Origin: QNYQ01 sp964542985 | GTDB lineage: Archaea > Thermoproteota > Thermoprotei_A > Sulfolobales > Pyrodictiaceae | DNA: 20,591 nt | Assembly: GCA_964542985.1 (NCBI GenBank) | Contig: CAZIWH010000026.1 | Location: 1-20,591, forward strand | Direction of reading: 5' to 3' | In this document: piece by piece, positions 7,339 to 14,170 of the stretch | How the letters are laid out: each line of letters starts with the position of its first letter | How positions within the stretch are numbered: position 1 is the stretch's first letter | Notes under the pieces: model-generated | Told to the model about the DNA's origin: nothing | Database searches by the model: none | Seen by the model: the letters and a program-made list of their open reading frames with translations, nothing else | Program-made: the position numbers and the translations under genes

Positions 7339-7977
7339 ATGGCGAGGCTCCACCCAGTAGCGGTCCCAGCCGACTATGAGAGGCTGCTCCGGCGCCGAAG
7401 GCTCCGTCCAAGGCAAGGCGCGCCCCTATACCTGGAGGAGAAGCTTGACGGCACCCTCATCGTCGCCTACGACGGCCGCCTCTACACTGGCTCCGGCAGG
7501 AGGCCTGGCCCGAGGCTCCAGCGCCTGCTCCGCGAAGCCGCTGTAGACGCGGCGGAAGCCTCCAGGGGCGGAAAGTTGCTCTACCTCGAGCTCTACGGCG
7601 GCCCAGTGACTGGGAGCGGGGAGGGCTGGCACAGCGGCGAGCCCCTGAGCGCAGCCCTCGTCGACGCCGCCAGGGCCCCAGCCCACGTAGGCCCCGTAGC
7701 GGAGGCCGCACCCCTGGCCAGGCACCTGGTGCCCGCGGAGAAGAGGAGCCTAGCCGAAGCCATCGGCGCCAGGCATCCCCGTAGCCTAGTGCTCAGCCTA
7801 GCCCCAAAGCCATGGGAGCTCCCACGCCTCTCAGCAGCATGGCCGGGCCGCGAGGGCGCAGTGCTCAAACTCTACGCCGCGGACGGCCACAGGCTGCCAC
7901 CCGACATGGGGTTCAAGACCAGGGGCATCCTGGAGGTCAAGCTGCGGAGATCATGGTATCCTAGCGCCTGGGTGTAG
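7339..7977 (+). CDS. Minimal polynucleotide-ligase-like nucleotidyltransferase
   Basis: This 212-aa protein carries the motif set of covalent nucleotidyltransferases (RNA/DNA ligases and capping enzymes). Motif I is EKLDG, with candidate AMP-accepting Lys35; the RLYTGSGRR region is motif-Ia-like; LLYLELYGG (80-88) is motif III with the conserved Glu; REGAVLKLY (171-179) is motif IV (EGxVxK); ILEVKLR (197-203) is a plausible motif V. The spacing is right, so the assignment rests on ordered motifs rather than one match. Archaeal RNA ligase 3 and DNA ligases are much longer (about 380 and 560-600 aa). This protein has only the catalytic core, with no OB-fold or dimerisation domain. The ATG follows a weak GCAGGG. 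RNA versus DNA end sealing, or another adenylylation role, cannot be separated here. It is divergently paired with the PIN gene. Confidence 0.72.
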   Translation: MARLHPVAVPADYERLLRRRRLRPRQGAPLYLEEKLDGTLIVAYDGRLYTGSGRRPGPRLQRLLREAAVDAAEASRGGKLLYLELYGGPVTGSGEGWHSGEPLSAALVDAARAPAHVGPVAEAAPLARHLVPAEKRSLAEAIGARHPRSLVLSLAPKPWELPRLSAAWPGREGAVLKLYAADGHRLPPDMGFKTRGILEVKLRRSWYPSAWV

Positions 7978-8017
7978 AGGAGCACAGCCCGGTTCCACCG
8001 GCGTGCCGTAGAAGAGA

Positions 8018-8039
8018 GTAAGCCGTGGCTCAGGCTTAC
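8018..8039 (+). other. Hairpin between the ligase-like and DUF4258 genes
   Basis: GTAAGCC-GTGGCTCA-GGCTTAC is a perfect 7-bp stem with an 8-nt loop, about 40 bp after the upstream stop. The loop contains the GTG that begins the longest reading frame of the next gene, which argues for a downstream start. It may end the upstream transcript or influence translation. Confidence 0.4.
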
Positions 8040-8081
8040 AATGGAGGCTCTATCACGTTGGTAGGGGTGTGCCGCTACCCT

Positions 8082-8357
8082 ATGCCCCGATGGGTGCTCC
8101 GCTACACCGCCCACGCACGGAGAAGGATGAGGGAGCGGGGCATAGGGGAGGAGGACGTCGAGGAGGCTCTGCGCAGCCCGGTGCAGCTCGTCTACGATGA
8201 GCACCGGGACACCTACCTCGCCCTCGGCTGGAACAATGTAGCCGTAGTCTACGCGCCGAGGGGCTGCATAGTGGAGATAGTCACTGTGCTCCGCAGGAGA
8301 GAGTACGAGGCCCTTCTACGCAGACTAGGCAGCCGAAGATATAAAATAATAGAGTGA
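8082..8357 (+). CDS. DUF4258-like small protein
   Basis: This 91-aa protein contains the pattern YTAHARRRMRERGIGEEDVE followed by beta-strand-like stretches ending in VEIVTVLRRREYEALLRRL. The pattern is typical of DUF4258 proteins ('HA..RM.eRgIs.edVe.al') found in bacteria and archaea, sometimes in toxin-antitoxin or accessory settings. The conserved HARxRM segment begins only five residues after the ATG chosen here, so the ATG at 8082 (GGTAGGGGTG at 8060-8069 upstream) is preferred over GTG 8025 or GTG 8067. No antitoxin-like partner lies beside it; the gene downstream is convergent and unrelated. RNA-related activity is only a guess from the loose resemblance to RelE/BrnT-size proteins. It follows the ligase-like gene on the same strand. 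Confidence 0.65.
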   Translation: MPRWVLRYTAHARRRMRERGIGEEDVEEALRSPVQLVYDEHRDTYLALGWNNVAVVYAPRGCIVEIVTVLRRREYEALLRRLGSRRYKIIE

Positions 8358-8406
8358 TGGGGTGAAGAATGGTGGCTCTTACCTGCCTTCCACCTGCTTC
8401 CGCTAT

Positions 8407-9978
8407 TCAGCCGTGCATTTCTATCCATTTGGCTGCGTCTGTTATGCTTGTGAACTCCTTGTAGACGTTGGGGGCTATGACTATGATCTTGTCTACGCCG
8501 GGGAGCTCCCAGTACCTTACTATGAGGTCGTCTAGTGCGGTGAAGGCGCTGGTGTAGTAGGGTATATTCACTGTTTCGTTGTAGGTCTGGGTGTAGTGGT
8601 CCCTGTAGACTATTGTTGCGAATCTCCGGTCTAGCAACCACCTCTTGAGCCTTGGCGCCATCTCTGCCGGGTTTAGGTAGAGGTACCACATGGTGTCGTT
8701 GGCCTTGGCTTCTAGGCGGAGCATTGTGCTTAGCCCGTTGAACCAGTTGCCCGCCGGGTCTATGGCGTAGTATTGTGGCCCGGTGGGGGTCTTCTCAACG
8801 CCTAGTACTATGGCGTGGCCTACCCAGAGGCTGTTGAAGAGCACCAGGTATAGCTTCTCACCGGGCCTGGAGTTGGCGGCTAGCACGGAGTACACCAGCA
8901 GCGCTAGATCCTCGCAGTCTCCGCCGCCGTTGATGTATGTCTCGTTCGGCAGCTGCCACACGTTGTCTATAGTTCCCAGTTCCAGTGTCTCTGGGTTCAC
9001 GTAGCGTACATAGTCGTCCGGCACGTACTCTGTGAGGTAGACCGTCACGTCCCTGAATACTTCAAGTGCCCTGCGCCCCAGGTCGCCGCTGTAGCCCAGT
9101 AGGTCTACAAGCTTCTTTGCAGTATCTATTGAAGCGTTGAGAAGCATCGTGTAGAACCTGGCCTCGGCTTCGGTGCTGTTGTAGACCCCGAGCCAGCTGT
9201 CCGCCTGGTAGACCAGGCTACGGAGCTCCTGGTACTCGGCCGAGAGGGTGGTTAGGTTCTCCTCAGCCTCGGCAAGCTTCTCCTCGGCTGCATCCAGCCG
9301 GTCTCGCAGCGCCGTCAGCTCCTCCTGGAGCCGCTGCTTATCGTAGAGCAGCAAGTCATAGGCGTTGCGGAGCCTAGTATAATTCTCCTGTGCAGCTTTC
9401 AGCTTCTCCGTGAGCGTGCTGTAAGCCTCCTTGAGCGCCGCGTACCTCTCCTGGAGGCTGTTGTAGCTGTTCCGGAGCCTAGTGTAGTTGCTACGCAGCG
9501 CTGCCAGCTCGGCCAATGCCGCCTCAAGCCTCTTCTCGGTGGCGTTGAGCTTGGCCAGGACAGAGGTGTAGGCCATTATCTCCTCCTGGAGCTTGGACTG
9601 CAGCCTCGTATAGTTCTCGTAGAGCGCCCTATACCTATCCTGGAGCATCCTAAGCCTAGCTGTGAGATTCCGGTTCTCTGCCTCAAGCCTCTTGTTCTCC
9701 GAAACGCACGCCTTTAGTCTTCCCGTAAGCGCTTGATTATCCTCCGTGAGCCTAGAGATGTTCGACTCTAGCAGGCTTATCCTCTTCTCAGCGGCTCTGA
9801 GCTTGTCTCTACACTTGGCCAGGCTGGCCTCTGTTGTCTTCAGCTTGTCCTTGGCATGTAGGAGGCTCATAGTAGCTGAGTAGAGCCTCGTGTAAAGGAT
9901 TGCTGCTGTCGTAGTCGCTGCAACGAAGAGTATGGTTAACGCTATTGCTACCGACCTATAGACTCCAATGTCTCCCAT
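8407..9978 (-). CDS. Membrane-anchored coiled-coil protein with transglutaminase-like domain
   Basis: This 523-aa protein is probably displayed on the cell surface. An N-terminal hydrophobic segment (residues 8-29) reads as a signal anchor, followed by a long coiled coil (about 38-258) rich in Leu/Glu/Lys/Arg/Ala. The globular C-terminus has a papain/transglutaminase-type triad in order: GGGDCEDLAL (Cys355), WVGHAIVLG (His388) and YYAIDPAGNW (Asp407). Twelve N-x-S/T sequons (73, 104, 122, 145, 164, 199, 241, 267, 281, 345, 427, 467) support an external, glycosylated location. An NYTRL motif recurs at 122, 164 and 199, spaced 42 and 35 residues, exact multiples of seven. The ATG at 9978 (GGGGGCTGGG upstream) was chosen because an in-frame 25-residue extension from TTG 10053 precedes the anchor unnaturally. 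Protease, transglutaminase or amidase activity cannot be distinguished. Confidence 0.82.
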   Translation of the reverse strand: MGDIGVYRSVAIALTILFVAATTTAAILYTRLYSATMSLLHAKDKLKTTEASLAKCRDKLRAAEKRISLLESNISRLTEDNQALTGRLKACVSENKRLEAENRNLTARLRMLQDRYRALYENYTRLQSKLQEEIMAYTSVLAKLNATEKRLEAALAELAALRSNYTRLRNSYNSLQERYAALKEAYSTLTEKLKAAQENYTRLRNAYDLLLYDKQRLQEELTALRDRLDAAEEKLAEAEENLTTLSAEYQELRSLVYQADSWLGVYNSTEAEARFYTMLLNASIDTAKKLVDLLGYSGDLGRRALEVFRDVTVYLTEYVPDDYVRYVNPETLELGTIDNVWQLPNETYINGGGDCEDLALLVYSVLAANSRPGEKLYLVLFNSLWVGHAIVLGVEKTPTGPQYYAIDPAGNWFNGLSTMLRLEAKANDTMWYLYLNPAEMAPRLKRWLLDRRFATIVYRDHYTQTYNETVNIPYYTSAFTALDDLIVRYWELPGVDKIIVIAPNVYKEFTSITDAAKWIEMHG

Positions 9979-10105
9979 GTATCCCAGCCCCCGTGTAGCC
10001 AGGATACACGAAGAAGCGCATGCATGGTTTCTATAGGCGTACGGTATCTTCAATCGGACACCGGTAAGCTGATATAGACGTAGAAGCGGGGTAATCGGAG
10101 CCGAT

Positions 10106-10125
10106 CCCGTACGGGGTATAAGAGC
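10106..10125 (+). promoter_or_regulatory. Candidate promoter element with short GC palindrome
   Basis: CCCGTACGGG (10106-10115) is immediately followed by GTATAAGAG, a TATA-like box. On the plus strand this could drive a transcript from about 10145 that would include the hairpin at 10201-10266. Consensus match only. Confidence 0.3.
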
Positions 10126-10200
10126 TTGTATATGGTTTCAGTTCGTGCTCTGCGCTGAACCAGCTCCAGCGGGTATGGCAGCCTGCCCATGAATCGGGAG

Positions 10201-10266
10201 AGCCGCCTCCTTTAGCACCCGCTATGGGGTTCCGGGGCAGCTCTAGGGGAGAGCAAGGAGGCGGCT
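10201..10266 (+). ncRNA. Candidate structured RNA: 12-bp stem with internal hairpin
   Basis: AGCCGCCTCCTT (10201-10212) and AAGGAGGCGGCT (10255-10266) are exact reverse complements enclosing 42 nt. Inside, GCTCT-AGGGG-AGAGC (10240-10254) makes a second hairpin stacked directly on the outer stem. An upstream AGCGGGT (10168-10174) could compete for ACCCGCT (10217-10223). This lies in the 397-bp gap between the start of the minus-strand coiled-coil gene (9978) and the plus-strand gene at 10376, where I see no convincing coding frame. No tRNA, SRP RNA, RNase P or box C/D signature was recognised. The strand is arbitrary, because an inverted repeat folds on either. It may be an ncRNA, a long leader structure or a repeat remnant. 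Confidence 0.4.
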
Positions 10267-10330
10267 GTGCAGCCGTGCAATCAGGGAGAGCTATACTAGT
10301 ATTGGTGTCTACCAGGCTGTTTATCCAAAT

Positions 10331-10340
10331 AGTTTTAACT
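10331..10340 (+). promoter_or_regulatory. Box A-like promoter for the gene at 10376
   Basis: AGTTTTAACT carries a TTTTAA box centred near 10335. With the usual archaeal spacing, transcription would begin near 10361, giving a leader of about 15 nt before the ATG. Confidence 0.45.
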
Positions 10341-10375
10341 CATTAGCTGGGCGACCCTCCTCGGGTGTTTGCAGT

Positions 10376-12100
10376 ATGGTGTATGTGAGCGTAGACATGG
10401 TCAGGGTTCTCGACGAGAAGCTGGACGAAGGCGTGTTCAGCTTCAAGGAGTTCGTGGAGAGGTTTGGGGGCGAGGAGCCGGCCCTCCAGGCGCTTATGGA
10501 TCTCTACAGCCAGGGGCTCCTGGATCACCGTGGTGGCGGTGAGTTCGTGGTAACCGATGCAGGGAGGAGGCTTGTCGAGGCCTGGAGGACCTCCGGCAGG
10601 CCTTCGGCAGAGCCGTGGCTGGACAGCCGTGTCTACACCATGCTCTACTCCTCCGTCGTGGCCGGTGGCAGGGTGCCCGAGACGTGGCGGCGGCTCCTCG
10701 AGGAGAGGGGCTTCGTTGACGAGGAGGGTGATCTCTCGCCGGAGGGCTACTCGGTCTACGAGACTCTGGCCTCCACGCCTAAGAGGCCCGTGGTAACCAG
10801 GCCGATAGCCCTGGCTCTGGTTGCGCTGCCCGACGGGCCGGCTGAGAAGAGATTCTACAGCTCCAGGTTCCTCGACACCCTTGAGGCTTCGGGGCTCCTG
10901 GTGCGCAGTGTCCCCAATGGCCTCTACGCTGCGTTGACGAGGCCCGGCAGGCTGCTGAAGAAGGCGTTCCGCATGGCCAATCTCTCTGCCAACGCTCCCG
11001 CGGTGGTGAACCCCCTGATTTATGATGCGCTGGAGGCTGCGCTTAGAGGAGAGGAGGTGCCCAGGGAGCTCCGGGAGATGCTGGGCGAGCTGGGCTTCCT
11101 AACAGCCGCAGGCGCCCCGACGCTTGCTGGGAGGCTTGTGGTGAGGGCGTGGCGTCTCCTCCAGTATCCGGTGGCTACGGCGCCTGTGGCTGTGAGCGAG
11201 GATGAGCTGAAGACGCTGGAGATAGTGAAGCTGCTCTGGGAGAAGGCCGAGAGCAACCCAGAGCTGGCTCCCAGCCACAAGCTGGTCAAGGAGTGGGCGG
11301 AGAAGCTGGGCGTAAGGTACAGCTACTACACGCCCGGGCTCACCATCTACCACCTAGAGTCGATGGGGCTGTTGGAGGAGGAGTACAACGAGGAGGTGAA
11401 GCGCACAGTACTCCGGCTGACGAGGCTAGGCGAGGAGGTGCTGGCGAGGAGCCAGGGCAGGGCCTCCACCGCACTCGGCAGCAGGGTTCTCGTTGAGGCT
11501 GACCAGGGCCTCGGCTTCAGCGAGGAATGGGCACCGAGGGCGAGGGAGGAGGGCCTCCTCGGCACCGGCGGCCCCACGAAGTACGGCCTCGCTCTGCAGC
11601 GGGCCAGCCGCGAGGCCAGGAGGAGCATACTGGTAACTAGGCTCGAGGCCATGCTGCTGAAGAGGCTGCCCGAGAAGAGAAGCATGCGCATAGAGGCGCT
11701 AAAGAAGAGCTTCCCCGGCGAGGAGGAGTCCATAGGCTATGCTCTCGGCAAGCTAGAGTCCAGGGGAATGGTGGAGACGCTGCCCGACGGCCGCCTAGTG
11801 ATAACCAAGCCGGGGCTCCTGGTGAAGTCCGCGATAGTGGGCGCGCCCAGCGGCGTGGCTACCCCCGTGAACCCGCGGATAATCAAGCTCCTCGAGGCAG
11901 TCAAGAAGCTCATGACCGCGGAGGATGTGGCCAAGCTAGTCAAGGAGACGAGGCTCGGCCTAGACGAGCTCAAAGACGCCCTAGTGGTGGCCAGGGCCTG
12001 CAAGTATCTGGGCCGCAGCGGCCTGACTGGCGAGGGCGAAGCCCTGCTGGAGGCTGTGAAGCTGCTGACACAGCAGACGGAGGCCGAGAAACCCGCATAA
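10376..12100 (+). CDS. Multi-winged-helix protein, probable DUF505 family
   Basis: This 574-aa soluble protein appears built from repeated winged-helix-like units. Each has a helix-rich segment ending in a short turn and a 'G.v......y.lT..G..l' wing, for example LLDHRGGGEFVVTDAGRRLV (about 48-67), VRSVPNGLYAALTRPGRLL (about 176-194), EEVKRTVLRLTRLGEEVL (about 341-358) and VETLPDGRLVITKPGLLV (about 465-482). The size and the recurring 'VNPxIxxxLEA' phrases (VNPLIYDALEA, VNPRIIKLLEA) fit the archaeal DUF505 family as I remember it, but I cannot confirm this. No catalytic motif is visible. The ATG is preceded by TTTTAA at a suitable distance, so it is probably monocistronic. A role in DNA binding or protein assembly is inferred from fold only. 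Confidence 0.7.
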   Translation: MVYVSVDMVRVLDEKLDEGVFSFKEFVERFGGEEPALQALMDLYSQGLLDHRGGGEFVVTDAGRRLVEAWRTSGRPSAEPWLDSRVYTMLYSSVVAGGRVPETWRRLLEERGFVDEEGDLSPEGYSVYETLASTPKRPVVTRPIALALVALPDGPAEKRFYSSRFLDTLEASGLLVRSVPNGLYAALTRPGRLLKKAFRMANLSANAPAVVNPLIYDALEAALRGEEVPRELREMLGELGFLTAAGAPTLAGRLVVRAWRLLQYPVATAPVAVSEDELKTLEIVKLLWEKAESNPELAPSHKLVKEWAEKLGVRYSYYTPGLTIYHLESMGLLEEEYNEEVKRTVLRLTRLGEEVLARSQGRASTALGSRVLVEADQGLGFSEEWAPRAREEGLLGTGGPTKYGLALQRASREARRSILVTRLEAMLLKRLPEKRSMRIEALKKSFPGEEESIGYALGKLESRGMVETLPDGRLVITKPGLLVKSAIVGAPSGVATPVNPRIIKLLEAVKKLMTAEDVAKLVKETRLGLDELKDALVVARACKYLGRSGLTGEGEALLEAVKLLTQQTEAEKPA

Positions 12101-12120
12101 CTCCTCTACCGTAGCCCGCG

Positions 12121-12176
12121 CCCCGAACGGGGATGAGGTTCTTTTCGGGGAGAGCCACCCTCCCCGCCTGGGAGGG
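12121..12176 (+). terminator. Hairpin cluster after the winged-helix gene
   Basis: CCCCG-AA-CGGGG (12121-12132) is followed by the T-rich TTCTTTTC, suggesting termination of the upstream gene. Next come two overlapping hairpins that cannot form together: CGGGGAG-AGCCACC-CTCCCCG, then CCCTCCC-CGCCT-GGGAGGG. The rest of the 195-bp gap contains GTATTTTT at about 12233-12240, a possible box A for etfB. Confidence 0.4.
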
Positions 12177-12295
12177 GATGGCCGGGCGGTTACCCAGCCG
12201 ACCCTCCTCCCCCTAGGCGTTGAAGGGGCCGCGTATTTTTCCGAGAAACTTCCTCTAGTCAAGGCGACGCGTTTGCAGCGCCGCGCGGGTGAGCT

Positions 12296-13105
12296 GTGGC
12301 CTTGGCGCTCAGGATAGCTGTTCTCGTCAAGGCGTCGCTCGACCCCAACATGATTAGAACCCGCGGGGACGGCAGCGTCGACACTGCCGCGATGCCGCTG
12401 GCGATGAGCGAGTACGACAAGAACGCCGTGGAAGCCGCGCTGCAGCTCAAGGAGAAACATGGCGGCAGCGTGGTGGTGCTCTCCGTCCTCACCTGGGGCC
12501 CCATTGCAAGGAAGAAGAGGGAGTTCGAGCAGGTCATAAGGGAGGCCCTAGCCATGGGCGCCGACGAGGCTCATATCATTGTAGACGAGGCCCTAGTCCC
12601 CGGCGATCCCCTTGCCACCAGCAAGGCGCTCGCGGCGCTCGCCGAGAAGCTCGGCGGCTTCGACCTCATACTCACCGGCGAGGCTAGCATGGACATGATA
12701 TCCAGCCAGATAGGCGGCCGTATCGCCACCCTGCTGGGGCTCCCGTTCATCAGCTACGCTAGGCGCCTAGAGGTGGAGGACGGCGAAGTCAAGGCTATCC
12801 GCGACCTGGAGGAGGGCCTAGAGACGGTTAAGGCCAAGCTGCCCGCCGTGGTGAGCGTGACAGGCGAGATCAATAAGCCGAGGATACCCACGCTGATACA
12901 GATCAGGAGGGCGTTCAGGAAGCCGGTCAAGAGGTACGCACTCGCCGACCTCGGTGTGGAGGCTCCGCCGAAGCCCGAGGTGCTATCCCTCAAGGTGCTG
13001 CAGGTGCAGAGGAAGAACATCATAATCGAGGCCGACACCCTGGAGAAGGCTGCAGAGAAGCTCGTGGAGTATCTTGAACAAGAGGGCGTACTCCCCAAGA
13101 AGTAG
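12296..13105 (+). CDS. etfB: Electron transfer flavoprotein, beta subunit
   Basis: EtfB pairs with EtfA to form a soluble flavoprotein that shuttles electrons from dehydrogenases to the quinone pool, or bifurcates them in FixABCX-type systems. The 269 aa carry the family landmarks: DPNMIRTRGDGSVDTAAMPL near the start, MSEYDKNAVEAALQLKEK (about 37-54), LILTGEASMDMISSQIGGRI (nucleotide-binding region) and LPAVVSVTGEINKPRIPTL (the ETF-beta signature area). The GTG start has GGTGAG just upstream. It precedes etfA by 20 bp in the same transcript. Many Sulfolobales have a fused Etf; here the subunits are separate. FixC and FixX are not in the window, so bifurcation cannot be judged. Confidence 0.93.
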   Translation: MALALRIAVLVKASLDPNMIRTRGDGSVDTAAMPLAMSEYDKNAVEAALQLKEKHGGSVVVLSVLTWGPIARKKREFEQVIREALAMGADEAHIIVDEALVPGDPLATSKALAALAEKLGGFDLILTGEASMDMISSQIGGRIATLLGLPFISYARRLEVEDGEVKAIRDLEEGLETVKAKLPAVVSVTGEINKPRIPTLIQIRRAFRKPVKRYALADLGVEAPPKPEVLSLKVLQVQRKNIIIEADTLEKAAEKLVEYLEQEGVLPKK

Positions 13106-13125
13106 CCCACGGGGGTGCACGGGGT

Positions 13126-14055
13126 ATGCGTGTGCTCGTTTACGCGGAGAACGGGTTCCAGCTCCGCGGCCTGGCGGGGCTCCTCTCCACGCTGGGACTC
13201 AGCGCCGGGGCGACGCTCGTCGCTGGGCCGAAGAGCAGCGTCGAGGAGAACGCCTACAAGGTGCTCGGCTGCATCCACCACGTGGAGGCCGAGAGGCTGA
13301 CTGCGGGGCAGCTCGCGGAGGCACTGCGCGGCCTCTACGCCGAGGTCAGCCCCCTCCTCGTCATCGGCCCTGCCTCGAAGAACGCGACCGACGCAGGGAG
13401 CAGGCTTGCAGCCACGCACAATCTCCCAATGCTCACCGAGGCGAGGCCTGTAGAGGTGAGCAAGGACGGCATAGTGGCTGAGAGGCAGGTGCTCGGCGGC
13501 AGGGCTGTGGCCAGGCTCCGCGCCGGGCTCCCCGCCGTGGTCACGGTCGACACGAGGCTCTACGAGGAAAAGGCCGAGGGGCTCGAGAAAGGCGCAGAGA
13601 TAAGGGCGCACCCCGCTCCGCCCGCCACGGTGGAGATACTGGGCTTCGAGCCGAAAAAGCATGAGGCCGTCAACATAGAGGAGGCTGAAGTGGTTGTAGG
13701 CGTGGGCAGAGGCTTCCGGAGGAAAGAAGACATAGCCATGGCTGAGGAGCTGGCGGAGCTGCTGGGCGGCGTGGTCGGCGCCTCTCGCCCCATAGTGGCA
13801 GACTATGGCTGGCTGAGCGAGGACAGGTGGATAGGCATAAGCGGGAAGAAGATACGGCCCAAACTCTACATAGCCATCGGTATAAGCGGCGCTCCGCAAC
13901 ACATGGCAGCGGCGATGGACAGCAAGATAATAGTGGCAATAAACAAAGACAAGAACGCCCCGATATTCCAATACGCCGACTATGGTGTCGTCGCAGACCT
14001 CTACAAGTTCCTGCCCCTGCTGATAAAGAAGCTACGGGAGAGGCTGAGCCTCTAG
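13126..14055 (+). CDS. etfA: Electron transfer flavoprotein, alpha subunit
   Basis: This is the FAD-binding partner of EtfB. The C-terminal FAD domain is fully conserved: VGVGRGFRRKED (191-202), RPIVADYGWL (221-230), then the signature block from IGISGKKIRPKLYIAIGISG (237-256) through APQHMAAAMDSKIIVAINKD to APIFQYADYGVVADL (278-292). The N-terminal domain begins MRVLVYAENG, as in other EtfA. At 309 aa it is typical. The ATG at 13126 follows GGGGTGCACGGGG. Together with etfB it forms a two-gene operon closed by a hairpin and T-rich run. The likely partner dehydrogenase is not adjacent. Confidence 0.93.
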   Translation: MRVLVYAENGFQLRGLAGLLSTLGLSAGATLVAGPKSSVEENAYKVLGCIHHVEAERLTAGQLAEALRGLYAEVSPLLVIGPASKNATDAGSRLAATHNLPMLTEARPVEVSKDGIVAERQVLGGRAVARLRAGLPAVVTVDTRLYEEKAEGLEKGAEIRAHPAPPATVEILGFEPKKHEAVNIEEAEVVVGVGRGFRRKEDIAMAEELAELLGGVVGASRPIVADYGWLSEDRWIGISGKKIRPKLYIAIGISGAPQHMAAAMDSKIIVAINKDKNAPIFQYADYGVVADLYKFLPLLIKKLRERLSL

Positions 14056-14073
14056 CCAAGGCAACGTTTTCGG

Positions 14074-14104
14074 CTGTTTACGTCAAACAGTCTTTGTTTT
14101 CCTC
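14074..14104 (+). terminator. Intrinsic-like terminator of the etfBA operon
   Basis: CTGTTT-ACGTC-AAACAG (14074-14090) is a perfect 6-bp stem, followed at once by TCTTTGTTTTCCTC, a T-rich tail suited to archaeal termination. It lies 18 bp after the etfA stop. Confidence 0.6.
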
Positions 14105-14170
14105 TACGCGTTCTTTTCTAGTTACCTTGATAGGGTACACACGCGCAACCATCTATTCTCGGGGACCTGC

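Noticed and set aside
8025..8081. GTG-initiated 19-residue extension of the DUF4258 protein
   Set aside because: The GTG lies in the loop of a hairpin and the family homology begins right after the ATG at 8082.
9240..9900. DNA repeat array in the coiled-coil gene
   Set aside because: The repetition is heptad-driven at protein level with divergent codons, and is not a tandem DNA repeat or CRISPR.
9979..10053. TTG-initiated 25-residue extension of the coiled-coil protein
   Set aside because: It would place a Cys/His-containing polar stretch ahead of the signal anchor, and the ATG at 9978 has a better ribosome-binding site.
10220..10245. GGGGTTCCGGGGC read as a tRNA T-arm
   Set aside because: No matching acceptor, D-arm or anticodon arm can be laid out around it, and the TTCRANY loop consensus is not met.
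12754..13971. A 405-codon open frame antisense to etfB and etfA
   Set aside because: It is wholly opposite two well-identified flavoprotein genes, has no recognisable domain, and GC-rich coding DNA often leaves such antisense frames open.
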